Position numbers and translations under genes: made by a program. The notes under the pieces are model-generated. The model was given only the letters and a program-made list of their open reading frames with translations. It was not told the DNA's origin and searched no databases. Shown piece by piece: positions 24,111 to 35,623 of a DNA stretch of 64,000 nt (within the stretch, counting starts at the first letter, position 1; each line of letters starts with the position of its first letter). Origin of the DNA: Pyrenopolyporus hunteri (Eukaryota > Ascomycota > Sordariomycetes > Xylariales > Hypoxylaceae). The DNA lies in contig CADCXC010000009.1 of the NCBI GenBank assembly GCA_902806595.1, positions 1,364,001-1,428,000 on the forward strand. Reading direction: 5' to 3'.

Positions 24111-25242
24111 ATGGCGTCGAACACTGAGACAGCTACCGAAAACCTCCCAAAAATTCCCAGTGAGGTGACAGCGCAGTGGCTCGGGTTTAAGCTAGGACAT
24201 GAGGTCAAGTCGGCTATGTTGACGCGCAGTATATTCGGTACGGAGGCCAAGCTATTTTTCTCTATTGAGTATGCGGACGATGTGGCCGACCCGGGTTCGC
24301 GGCCGACACATATTTGCGTAAAGGGCGTATTCGACCCCGCTATGGTCGAGTCCCGGCCGTGGACTCTCGTCCTAGCGCAGCGTGAATCCCAATTCTTCTC
24401 TAGAATCGCACCGCAAATCAAGCACATGGGCTATCCTAGGGGATGGTGGGGCGGCGCAAACGACAAGCAAGGTATCGCTATCATGTCAGACCTGGCACAC
24501 GAGGGGTGTACATTCCCGCCCGAAGCTGCCTCCTATCCTATCGAGGCGGTGCTGGACGGCGTAGCTCAGATAGCAGGTTTACACGCGCAGTTCTGGGGCA
24601 TGAGCCAAGAGGATTACCCTTGTAGGTCTAGACGGACAGTTGGTGAGCTCAGAGTAGGACATAACGGCTGATTATAATATAGGGATCTCGAACTTATACG
24701 ATCCCAGCATGCGGGCCGTTGTCGAACCATGGCATAGCGTCGTGCGGGAGCCCGGGCGACCCAAGATACCCGAGTACTTGATGGACGGCGCACGTATCAA
24801 AAGGGCGCTAGAAAAGTATTTCGCCAAACGTAATCCCAAGTTCCGGTGCCTACTTCACGGCGATACGCATATGGGAAATGTGTACTTCACGGCCGATGGG
24901 CACACGCGATTCCTGGACTGGTCCGCGTTCCATTTCGCGTCGTGCTTCCACGACCTCGTCTACTTCGTGTCTACCATGCTGACTGTTGAGGACCGCCGCG
25001 CGCACGAGATGGAGGTGCTGGATTACTACCTAGAGACCTTGCATCGCTTAGGCGGGCCAAAGCTCGACCGCAATGACGAGGAGCTCATGATCGAGTACAA
25101 GCGCTCGTACCTGACGAATATCATCTGGCCGGTCTGTGGGTACGACTTACAGACTAAGGAACGCGTTGAGGTTTTCACTGAGCGTACTATCGCTGCTTGG
25201 GTCGACCACAAGGTTGTCGAAATTATTGAGGCTCAGCCGTAG
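24111..25242 (+). CDS. Aminoglycoside phosphotransferase/ecdysteroid kinase-like protein
   Basis: Predicted small-molecule kinase of the protein-kinase-like APH/CHK fold; the substrate is unknown and the protein is probably cytosolic. Two exons, 24111-24621 and 24683-25242, give 356 aa. The splice (donor GTAGGT, acceptor TATAG) joins EDYP to WISNLYDPSM in frame. Catalytic Brenner-like motif: LLHGDTHMGNVYF with Asp231 and Asn236, followed by RFLDW, whose Asp249 would bind magnesium. The N-lobe shows THICVKG, where the Lys is a candidate ATP-binding residue. Length and motif order fit fungal proteins annotated as APH or EcKinase-like. These are paralogous families in fungi with few assigned functions, so only the fold-level call is firm. 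Confidence 0.88.
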
Positions 25243-26134
25243 CTCTACATCGGTGGCGTTATAAACCATAATCGTTACCTAATATCCTAGCTCACGTATG
25301 TGAAAGGGGGGCAAGCCTAAGGACTTGTACTCCTAAGATGGGGCTAGACCAGAATAGGGGGGATATCGTGTTGTCTGATAAGGGTGACATGTACATCAGA
25401 AAAGCCAGCTGTTGGGTTAATAGACACAACAAACAAACGGAATCCTAAGAGCATCTACTACGTCATTCAGTCAGTAATTTAGGATTTCGAAGATGAACTC
25501 TCAAGAAAATAAGGTACCTAAATAGGCTTCTCATGACTTGTGTCTCCACATGCCTCCTTTTGAATGGTCACACTCCTCTTGTGTTTGCCCAAGCTATCAT
25601 TTACTAGGTGGTTATGGTACGCATTTTTTTTGTTGGGATAGAATGTAGTATAGAGCCCACGTAAAGTAATATTCATAATTTCTTAGTTGACGTGCGCTCT
25701 CCCTCTCCATCACATGTCCCATGGTTGTACGCGATATGAATACAATTATTAAGTGAAAAGAAGTTACCTTACTGGAAATATGTACCTGATGAAGTTTGCC
25801 CATGGACATTTTCGTCCCATCATTTGAAACACGAGCAGAGAAACTAGCTGGGTTAGTACCCTGGGTTGTGTTTGCCTCTTTGTCATTATGTTACCTGGAC
25901 ATATGATAAAGTCAACATCGAGAATTATCACTCGAATTAAACTCGATTTTATGAAAGGATGGAATGATTATATAGACCCTAGCTACCTGGATCACTTCAT
26001 AGTATCATTCTTTCTCTTTGTGAGATAGAATAACCGAGAACTGAATGCTCGTAGGTAACGTGGCATCTCCAAGTTAACAGTGTTGAATTATATTGTTCCT
26101 GTTTCGTCATACCTGTTACCGCCCTTTCAGCACT
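25243..26134. other. Intergenic
   Basis: AT-rich spacer between two plus-strand genes. No coding frame with support is seen. Confidence 0.6.
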
Positions 26135-27550
26135 ATGAATCCCGCCAGTGAAAATAACAACACTGTACAAGAATTAGGCGAGACTATCGACAATTCGGGA
26201 AACGGGACTGTAATAAGACCTCCAGGCAACGGCTCCATCGAGCCAGCTGTAAACGAGGGCTCAGAGCAGACTGTGTCCCCCTTGTTGGGGGACAGTGCTA
26301 CTGTCGATACCAAATGCGAATCGAATCGGGATAATGATTCTTTAAACCCCCAGGCAGCGAGCGAAGAGTCGAAGCAATCGAGCACTAGTACTTCGCTTCC
26401 TCCTTATCCTACCCCGCCGGCAAGTGTCTCCTCGTCTAGTACATTAACGAATAGCGACGATTCGCGCCAGTCCTCCGCCAACGCATCAGTTTCGATCTGT
26501 CCCGATACCGCAGCAAACTCTCCCAAGTCAGAGGTCAATTCGCTCTCGGCACCTTACGTCACCTCGGATTGCGCAAATATCCCTGCCTCATTTACTGTTA
26601 CAGCCCAGTCATCTGCTTCCATATCCTTCTCATCTCCAGCGGGGCTACACAATATAAGTGACCTCTCCGCGTCCGCCAACGCCACGATGGGAAGAGGTGC
26701 CGTTCGATTCTCTAACACAGCCGACGTTCACAACGCCGACGGCACTACAACCCGACAACCCGTAAATATTCCTGCTTCAGCTACATCGCAATCGCAATCA
26801 CGAGCTCCGATGAGTTCGAATCAGAGCCAAGAATCGCGCCCCGAAGCCGCGCCCGGTGGCCCCCCGGCCGGCAGCCCGCCTCCTATCCACCCCCCGACAC
26901 CGCCGCATGCGAGCGCAGCCGCGCCCGAGCCCAACCAGAACGGCGCTTCCTCGGCGCCTCCCCAGGCCAATCACCCGAGAGTCGTGTCGCACATCGCTCC
27001 TCCGATCGGAGCCCGGGAGAGAGCCGCTATGGCGAACTTCGGTAACCAACCGGTTATTGTCTTGGGCAGGTAAGTCATCACCTAACGATGCGATGTGATG
27101 CATATACATGAACGTCGCAGCAAACAAGCGAATAAGCAAGCAAGCTAACCCGAGCCCAGCGTACCCAACCAGACCGCCCCCGTCACAAGCGTAGCCACCA
27201 CCACTACCACCACCTCCCAGCCCTTCCTCTGGGTCAACCCGCCGATGGTATCTCCTTCCGTCCCCGCCCCACGGCCAGGAAACACCGGCTCTTGGTGTAA
27301 GTTCTCCCCCTTCCTTACCCAGACGAACCAAGCTAACACCTAGTCCCCAGGCTACCCAAGCCAATCGCCCTTCTGGGCCGGCGCAGCGTCCTACCAGACC
27401 GTCCCGCCGCCGCAGTTCTACACGGCGGAGCAAGCATTCGTCGCCGAGCCGGCCTACGTCGCTGCGTACGCTGGCGCGGCCCCCCAGGCCCCGCAGGTAC
27501 AGTACTACGTCAACGGTTCGACGGGCCCGTTTGTGTACTACAGGGGTTAG
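26135..27550 (+). CDS. Ser/Thr/Pro-rich low-complexity protein, unknown function
   Basis: Not recognised. Three exons, 26135-27069, 27160-27296 and 27351-27550; donors GTAAGT and GTAAGT, acceptors CCCAG and CCCAG, frame preserved throughout, about 423 aa. The first ~310 residues are low-complexity Ser/Thr/Asn, then Pro/Ala, with no signal peptide. The sequence becomes more ordered near RVVSHIAPPIGARERAAMANFGNQPVIVLG. The C-terminal ~65 residues are Tyr/Phe/Pro/Ala-rich (QSPFWAG, QFYTAEQAF, VQYYVNG, ending FVYYRG). This layout resembles intrinsically disordered fungal proteins that may form condensates or bind RNA, but no domain supports that. The ATG chosen is the first in the frame; an upstream in-frame TTG is not used. 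Confidence 0.7.
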
Positions 27551-28258
27551 GAAGCGTTTGGCTGCGCGCCTTACCTTACCCTATCTATATCTACTAAGGT
27601 CGTGCCGAAGAATGGAGGGAGGGGTGGAATACGGCGGTGGGAAAGTGAGGTTGTTTTACCCCGAGGATGAGTCAGGGAAAATAAATTAATAAAATAATGA
27701 CATTGCTGTGATTTTATAAACGTAGTAGCGAGAGAAGCTGAGTAAACGAGACTTTCGCACTCGTCGGCCGCAATCCAGGATCCGCGATTCGCGTTGACCG
27801 GCCAGTTTCTGTGTTCTTTCCCGTCTCGTTAGCGAGGGTGGCAATGCGTGTTATTTATAATTCGATTCAGAATTCACAATGCCTTGGTGTTCTAACAAGT
27901 TTATCCCCATTTATTAGACGTTGGCGTTTTCTTCTCATCGGCGGCATGTGCCCGTCGAGTAGATAAATAGGGGTTAGGGGCTAACACAGTATATATTTAA
28001 CGCATAACGGCACTGTGTCGTCAGACATTCGACGTCTCTAGTTCGCTACTCTGAAAAGTTCAGGTTCTCTAAAAGCGTGGGTATCTGGAACTGTAACATG
28101 CGTGGATCCAGACTTGTTAAAAGAAAGTGAAAGCTATTACCGTATTTGTAATCGTTGCTAGTGGTCTTGAATAGGATATGGAAGGAGTGTATGATATCTA
28201 CCCCTATATACAACTCGTGGCTACCAACCTACCTCCTAGGTAGATAAAGTAGTGAAAT
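27551..28258. other. Convergent spacer
   Basis: Lies between the 3' ends of the low-complexity gene (+) and the four-domain secreted protein gene (-). No coding frame is seen. A CCTAGGTAG repeat lies near 28228-28243. Confidence 0.6.
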
Positions 28259-30656
28259 TCACAGCAACAGCTGGCCTGAAGCCCTTAACTCTGTAGCAGG
28301 GACACTCTTCCACGATAAATGTGTGGGTACCACAGGCGGCGGGTTCAACCCAGTTAGGTCGCACGTGAACTCATCGTCGCGGCGGTAGATGTAGCAAGAG
28401 TAGTCGTAGAACTTGCTTCCTTCTCCATGGAAGACGATCCTACATACCAAATATCAGTCCCCGATACCAATTAAATCACGAGAGATCGGGAGGGGAGGGA
28501 TGACTTACGGATGCTCGGGGTCCTTATCGTCGCAGAACCAAGTGTGATTGATGGCGAAATACCCCGTGGCGATATCGAGCTGCCACTTACACTCGAGCGA
28601 GTAGCGCGCCCAAGCGTCGGACGATACTATCCCATTTACGTAGTCCTTACAGTCGTACCAACGTCCGGCCTCAGTTGTGGGCAAAAAGGGGGTTATGGAC
28701 GTTCCTTCGTATTCTACGAATTGATAACCATCTATCGCAAGAAACTGGATGCCGAAACGCACATTGGTTTTGAAATCGTCGGCGAATGTAGGCCTGACGT
28801 AAAGAGTGTCCGTCGACCATCCCGTCTGCCACTGCGTCGCGAGGACCGAAGCGATGGTGCAGCTATACCCCTCGGGCGCCAACTCGAAGAATTCGTCTTT
28901 CGCGAGCTCCGTCCGCTCTTCTACGTCCCCGTGGACGGTCAGGGGAAATTCCTTCTGGTAACATGTCTTGGTGGTCATATTGGTCGCAGTGTCGTTCTTC
29001 CAGGAACACTCCAAGCTCGTATTGACATCCCCGACGGCGTTAAATCCAGCTGGGAGCTTCTCGTCGTGGCCGTTACAATACCATTTCTGCCTTATGGAAA
29101 AGACTTCGGTAAGAGGGTTAAGCTTGATTGAGCTGAAGATCTGGTAGTCGCTGAAAGGAGATCTGGACAGGCCACAGCCCCACCATCTGTCATGACCAAA
29201 CCTTCCGTCCCGATTGAGTTCCTCGCCGTCGCCTGTGCATGTTAGGTTGAAGCCGGTAGCTGGGTTGTAGAAAGTAGCGGTCAAGTTTCCGGTGTTATAC
29301 CCGTTCCTCCAAATCTCGTTCCATACCCATGAAGTAACAATCCACGACGGCGTTTCGGAAGCTTCGAGGCAACCTGGGTGGTTAACTCCTTCAGGAGCAA
29401 CGTTGGGAGTGAGCTCAATAGGCTCTAGCAAAGATCCTTTGATGATAGCCGAGTAGCTAGATCCGACATCGATGGTAGCGCTACCAATAGCCCGGAAAGT
29501 CACACTACGTCAAATTAGCTAAAATACTTCCATTAGGATGGATGGGTATGGCTTACTCCTTAGGAAATATTTCTCCTCCATTGCAAACCCACGTCTGGTT
29601 AACGGAGAGCTCACCTCCGGTAAACCGTACATGTGTAGAGTTATTGTCGCAGGCAGACCATTCACCCTCCTGAATAGTACATGCTACTGATTGGTTACTT
29701 GCATGATTGCTCAAGCGAAAGCTCACCAACTCTACGTCGTCGCCCTGTTCGTATGAGAAACCTTTCACGTCCCAGTTCGGATAGCTAAACGATGGTCCAA
29801 TACATGGAGTTGGATTCCAAGGCATGCCTATGGCCTCCTCTTTAGAAGGAGGAATTTCTACCTCAGTAGGCTTCCAGACGGGGGTAACATAATCTCCGCT
29901 GAACGGGGATAATGAGTCGTCCGGTATAGTGCATCTCGTTTGCGTGGTATCATCAACGCAGTCAAGAAGCCCGCTAAGATCAGTCTTTGCTGTTGAGAAA
30001 TAAGGTCGTCTTGTAAATGTGTTAACTTCGTGTTGTAACTTGACCCCTATTATCGACGGACTTAGGGTCAGGGGTTGAGGGAAGAATATCGGAGAACTTA
30101 CGGATGAGTCTTGTTCTCAACTTCACATATCCAGACCTGATTGATTTCTAGCTCAGTTGTAGAGGCTGTATATTTAAACTTGGTGTTCGGGTTCACAGCA
30201 TCATCATCGCCTAGACAGCGGTTCCACATCGGCTTGTTCGGATCCTGCAAATAGGGCGTCGTACACGATGTGGTCCAGTTATTTGCAGTGTCACGTAGTA
30301 TGAAGTGCGCCATACTACGATCCCCAGATTCTATCGCTGTTTTATTAAATTGGAACGCGGAGATTCGGTATTTGGGCGGCTCGAAACCCTGTGTGCAGGG
30401 GCTTGCGCCCGCGATGACCGCATCGCGTTTTACGTGTGAGAGCCTCCTCGAACCCCTTGGCACTTCTAAAGATGTAGGTTTCGTATTGAGACTGTCAACC
30501 AATCTTATCCATTCCCTAGAATAAGTTCAGCACAACTGGGTACAGGTATCTCTTTGAGAACCCAGCATACCGTTGAGCATCAAGGTCCCCATAGACACCG
30601 CGCGCCGGTAGGACCAGCTGTAGACAGGCGATACTGAGTAGAGGCGGAAATTTCAT
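28259..30656 (-). CDS. Secreted protein with four related Cys/Trp domains
   Basis: Family not recognised. Five exons on the minus strand: 30656-30571, 30515-30102, 30009-29557, 29504-28509 and 28439-28259, giving 709 aa. Exon 1 encodes a signal peptide (MKFPPLLSIACLQLVL, cleavage near residue 23). The mature part holds four related units of about 100-190 residues. Each ends in a strand with a W-x-C signature: INQVWIC, VNQTWVC, IRQKWYC and INHTWFC. Earlier Cys residues (CxxxxxxxWxxC spacing in units 1 and 2) suggest disulfides. About a dozen N-x-S/T sites point to heavy glycosylation. All four introns are phase 2, and the three that follow W-x-C units lie just after the motif. That argues for exon duplication. 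It may be an extracellular or wall-associated beta-sandwich protein; no enzymatic motif is visible. The acceptor of exon 3 (ACAAG) is the least certain junction. Confidence 0.82.
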
Positions 30657-32192
30657 AGCTTCCCTTTCTATTAGTCAAGGTATTGTGTTCTCGGTAAATA
30701 TATCGATTCTCAAATCACTCGCTAGCCCAGCTGTCGCCGTCGTTGGACATGTCATTGCCTAAAACTCATACTTCATGAGGAATTAGAATATAAATACAAT
30801 TCAGATAGGTCTAGGGTTCCTGCGTAAGCCTTTAGCTATACGGGGAAACTACATGAGGTTGATTTGACGGTATATTAATATATAGCCGATATGCGACGAG
30901 GTAGTATTCTCGTAAACGCAGAGCAGAAGGATGGATAAATCAAGCTAAGATCAACAGGCTGAATCAATGAGTGATCTGATCAACCGCTATACTTTAATTC
31001 TAGAAGCCCCAATTAGAATGCCTTAGAGAGAAATATCCTGCCCTACAATAGGTTGGATTGGCGTTCGTTTAGACAATGCTACCAGACCATATTATCGTCA
31101 GGGCTAGGCTTTCGCCAAGAGGACGATCGGACTATCGCAGACGAAGCCAAGGGGTGACATAAGATAGCAGGAAATTTATCACTGTTATTATATTTCATCA
31201 AGTCTAGTAAATGTGCCAAGGTTGGGTATTGCTCAGCTTTCGAAAGTCCCTTGTTCGGAGAAGTTCAACCAACTAGGCACGTCTAGCCGCTTAGCTCTTC
31301 CATGTGGATGTTCCTATTCCTAGGACTCCCCATTTGGCATATTGAGCTTCTCTTCGTTTAATAGAGGGTGAATTATAAATATTCGTAAGGCGAAACACGT
31401 GGGCTAGGAGTGGGGTACACGAACTCATCGAGGGCGAGGCAAACTATGATGGAATAAAAAGAATATCACGTTTATACCCGCCTAGGCATTGTTTATTCTT
31501 ATGACATGCTTATACCTATAGCCCTAGGCGTATCTGCTGATGTATGGGTTCGTCATTGGTGGTTTCCTAATTGGGGGTAATATGGGCGGCCAGTTCAGGG
31601 GCTGTCAGTGTTTCTAGAGGGGCTCCTAGGTCCCCGCCTCACTGTCAATAGGGTTTCCATTTCAAAGTATGAGTTAATTCTCCATGTTCCGTCCCACAGG
31701 GACCAGCCATTCGAGAATACGTAATTCTGTCAGATGGCAGCGGGAGTTGATTGGAACTCAATGGGCCAAGCGACCCCCTAGCCTGGGTCGTGCATCGTAT
31801 CTCGCGTTTGCTCGGCGAGTGGCCCACTTAACCCTGCCGATCACCACGTCCGGCCGAATCCGGGTAAGCTATATGGCCGGAAGAGGAAATAGGGCTCGTA
31901 GTACGTAAGTTATGATCGTAGCCAAGCTCGTTTGGATCATAAATATTAACTGCGCGCCGGGTCAGATATCGACCCGTTGGCGATGAACCTCGTTAGTGCC
32001 AAGCGTTTAGATTCAGCTAAGGCGGCGATATGGTCGAAGATGCCCGGGCGAATTGACAGTGTTTTCCGAGTACTTAAACCATGGCCATGTCTGTACATAA
32101 TGGCCTACTAGGTAGGTACACTGTGCTCGCACATTATCCTGCGCCTCTAATACATATCACTGATTAACGGATTCTGTATATCTTCCATCCTG
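30657..32192. other. Divergent intergenic region
   Basis: 1.5 kb between two divergently transcribed genes for secreted proteins. It should hold both promoters. No coding frame with support is seen. Confidence 0.55.
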
Positions 32193-34130
32193 ATGAAATT
32201 CCTTCAGCAAGTGGCCTCTGGGGCTGTCTTGCCCCTCATAGCCCAAGCGGCTCTCGACTGCCGTCCACCTGGTCCAGTAGTACCGCGGCCACACAGTTTG
32301 GCCCAACAGCCTCTATTCCTGGAAGCCGCTGGTCGCCTTACTGATACTTTAACACAGGCCATCGATGGTAAGATCAAGGCTGGATGGCCGGTGGAGAACA
32401 CCTCCTTTTCTATCGGCATCGTAACTCTTGACCAAGCCGACAAAGCTATTCCAGCATGGGAGTATCACTATCTCTCCCCGAACAACGTCAAAGGAACTAA
32501 GAAAATCTCGCGCGACTCCCAGTATATTATTGGTTCCGTCTCGAAAGTCATCTCAGATTACATTCTTCTCAAAAGTGGTCTAGACATCGATGCTCCGGTC
32601 ACTAAGTATCTTCCAAAGCTAGACAATGAGACGTCGAAGATACAGTGGAACGACATCACTCTTAGGCAATTAGGAAACCACCTAGCGGGGATACCACCGA
32701 ATTGTAAGCTCAGAATGAATAGGTGAGGTAGAAGCGAATGCTGATTCATGCGTTAGATGGGTTCTCCGAATACTACTACCTGAAGGATTACTTCGAGTCG
32801 TTGGGATTTCCACACATCGCTGACGACGACTACGCAAATTGCGGTATTATCGAACTTAACGGCGCGTGTTCGGAAGACCGTGAGTGCTCTTATTCTCCTA
32901 CTAGAACTTATCATACTAAAGTGATGTAGAATTACTCGAAGGCATGCTGAACTTGCATCCCATCGCCCCACCCCAGAGGAGGCCTGTCTACTCCAATATC
33001 GCCTTCATACTTTTCATCTACGCGATTAAAGAACAGACAGGCAAGGACTACGCGGAGCTCCTCAAGGAATTCGTCACCGAGCCCTTAGGCTTATCCAATA
33101 CTGTACCCACACCCGGCGACGATGCTAAAGCAGTTATTCCGCCAGTCGAAAATAGCTGGGGCAGCGATTACGGTGACAACGCACCGTGCGTATTCTCCCA
33201 ACCGGCACAGTTCCCCTTTACCCCTATACTAACGACCAATACCACAGCGCCGGCGGGCTCGTCTCTTCGCTCTCCGACCTCTCCATATTCTCCCACAGCA
33301 TCCTCGACCGGTCCATCCTCGGCACGGAAACCCAAGTCCTCGAGTGGCTCAAACCCTCCGCGTCCACCGGCTCCCCGCACTCCCTCGTCGGATCCCCCTG
33401 GGAGATCTACCGCGCGGACAACCTCGCGCCCGCGCACCCGCACACCGTCGACCTATACGGCAAGTCCGGCGCCGCGTACGGGTACCAAGCGCAGGTCGCC
33501 GTGGTCGACGAGTACGGCATCGCGGTCCTGCTGCTCACGGCCGGCTCGACCAAGGCCGCGCCGCACATCTACGACGCGGTGCTCGCCACCCTGGTCCCGG
33601 CCGTGGACCAGGTCGCGCGCGACCAGGCGAGAGCGTACGTCGGCACGTTCGTGGAGAACCCCGCGCAGAGCCCGGATGTCAGCTTCAACGTCACGGTGCT
33701 CCAGGACGGGGACTCGATGGTCGTGCAGGGCGTGGAGCGCAACGGCATCGATATCATTGAGTCTATTAGGGAGCTGTGGGGCGTGACTGTGGGTGGGCTC
33801 GTGGATGCGGCGCCTACGATTGCGCGGGTGTACCCGGTGGATATTAGGCGAGAGGACACGTGGGTCCAGGGAGATGGCAGTGAGAGGACTGTTGTCCGCG
33901 AGGACTGGCGGATCGAGTGGGATGTGGTTTCCACGGGAGTGACGGAGTTGCCGAGTTCGGGGCTGGCGAGGCAGAACTGTCTCTCGTGGACCTCGACCGA
34001 TTGGATATACTACGGGTCCGAGCCGCTGGACCGAGTTGTGTTTATCCTGGACCCTGAGGAGGGCGACGTGTTAGGCTTGGAAATCCCGTTCTTGAGAACG
34101 GGTGTGCTGCAAAAGGTGGTACCGCTGTGA
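32193..34130 (+). CDS. Secreted serine beta-lactamase-like hydrolase (ARB_00930 type)
   Basis: Predicted extracellular serine hydrolase of the class C beta-lactamase/penicillin-binding-protein fold. In fungi these are usually esterases, peptidases or of unknown substrate rather than antibiotic-resistance enzymes. Four exons, 32193-32703, 32757-32879, 32930-33185 and 33248-34130, give 590 aa. The signal peptide is MKFLQQVASGAVLPLIAQA. The nucleophile motif is S-V-S-K at 115-118 (Ser115, Lys118) and the Tyr motif is Y-S-N at 232-234 (PVYSNIAF). NHLAGIP and APAGGLVSSLSDLS match the family's LSGIP and AGGxxSS segments. The last ~150 residues form the C-terminal beta-rich domain seen in ARB_00930-like proteins. 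The part of exon 4 from about 33.3 to 33.75 kb is very GC-rich, and false long frames appear there. All junctions keep frame. Confidence 0.9.
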
Positions 34131-34456
34131 CTGAAGTAGTGTAGGTCAGTATGCTGGATCTGGTCGTATTTGCGGCCGTCAGTTGGCGTCGCGTTACGAT
34201 TCATCAAGGAAATCTTTCTATATAGCCCCTTTTCATGATGGAGTAACCGTTGTTTTTCGTACGACGTTGGTCAACCTGACGCCAGATGAGACCTAGAAAC
34301 CTTCACGAAATAATGTAACATTAAAATTCAGGGAGTGTATTAGACCGACATCCTTATATTATACGAATTATTTGGTCTATTCATACGGAGACCGTATAAT
34401 CCTCTTATATTGCTATCGTCTTGTTCCAAAATCCCTTCGCGAGCTCGAACTCAAGA
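34131..34456. other. Short convergent spacer
   Basis: AT-rich 3' flanks of the hydrolase (+) and SDR (-) genes. Nothing else is seen. Confidence 0.6.
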
Positions 34457-35623
34457 TCAGGGGGAGGGGTAGTTGAACTCTTGGCCGATCAGCTTCTCGG
34501 TCAATTTCCACAATCTCTCTGCTTCGATCGGGCTAGTAGCCCATGGCTTCACCGTGTGCCTCCAGGGGTCAGCAATCTGGCTGTCTTGTAAATATGCGCC
34601 GTTATTATCTGGACATAATCAGCCATCAAACGTAGTGAGAGGCCACAGGGTTTAGAGCAGAATGCACCGGCTCACCTTTTAGGCTTGGGCTGAACGCCGC
34701 ATACACATGTGTCGCGGCTCCTTCTGGGAGTGTCTTCCAATTGATGGGGATCCCAGCCTCTTCGTTTCCAAGATACTTGTCCACATCCACTATGATATTG
34801 TTAGAACGTGTATAGATATGCCTGTACTGGCATTCATATGGGCGTGGCATACCGAGTTCTACGAATTGGGAGTGGTCCAGGTGATTGGCAAGATTTGTTC
34901 CAATCACACCAGGATGCAGACTGTATGCGCGTAATCGCGGTCCCAATTTATTCGCAAGCGAAATGGTGAATAGGATATTTGCTGTCTTGGACTGTCCATA
35001 GGCTTGCCACCTCGTGTAGGTTTCGCCATTCTTGGTATTGGTTAGCAAGTGAGGCATTATCGTTGCGAGGGGCTATGACAAACGCTGAAGTTGTAATCGC
35101 GAAAGCGAATTTGGCCGAATCGGTGGGCGTCACTGCTAATGTTCACGACGCGCGGCTCCTTGGCTGCCAAAATCTTGTTGATGATGAGATTCGTGAAGAG
35201 GAAATGACCGAGATGATTCGTGGCAAATTGGCTCTCGAAACCGTCAGGGTTCAGGGAGTAGTCCACAGCCATAATGCCGGCGTTATTAACCAGAACATCG
35301 ATGTAAGGGATATCCGTCCAGGAATTGACGGTCGCAGCAGCCTCGCGGACAGCGGCAAGAGAGCCGAGATCGAGCTGAAGAACGCGAACTTTCACATTAG
35401 GATGAGCGGAAGTAATAGCATCAGCCGTCTGTTGCGCTTTCTCGGGCTTGCGACCGGCCAAGATCAGCAAGGATGGCTCGGCTTCAGCAATGGATGTTAC
35501 AAAATGGCCGCCAAGGCCTCCAGGCGTGACTCCTGTGGTCAACACGACCTTGCCTTTGATTTCGGCGGCAAGATCCTTAACGAGCTCATCAGATGTGGTT
35601 TTAGGGCCGTACGGAGGTGCCAT
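34457..35623 (-). CDS. Short-chain dehydrogenase/reductase (WWOX/retinol dehydrogenase-like)
   Basis: Predicted NAD(P)-dependent oxidoreductase; the substrate is unknown. Four exons on the minus strand, 35623-35084, 35030-34853, 34789-34676 and 34608-34457, give 327 aa, the usual size for this subgroup. The Rossmann motif is TGVTPGGLG (TGxxxGxG) after the strand KVVLTTG. NNAG follows in DVLVNNAGIM. The catalytic Ser is in NISSDAH (~163/164), with YGQSK giving Tyr191 and Lys195. The third intron removes a frame-breaking piece after QFVEL, and the last exon (NGAYLQDSQIADPW) ends with the typical LWKLTEKLIG helix. Introns are 53-67 nt with TGCTAACC or similar branch points. There is no membrane segment, and no neighbouring biosynthetic genes suggest a pathway. 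Confidence 0.92.

Noticed and set aside
33344..33760. Arg/Ala-rich frames within the beta-lactamase-like exon and similar ones at 61503-62167.
   Set aside because: Consequence of high GC on the real reading frame, in other frames or strands.
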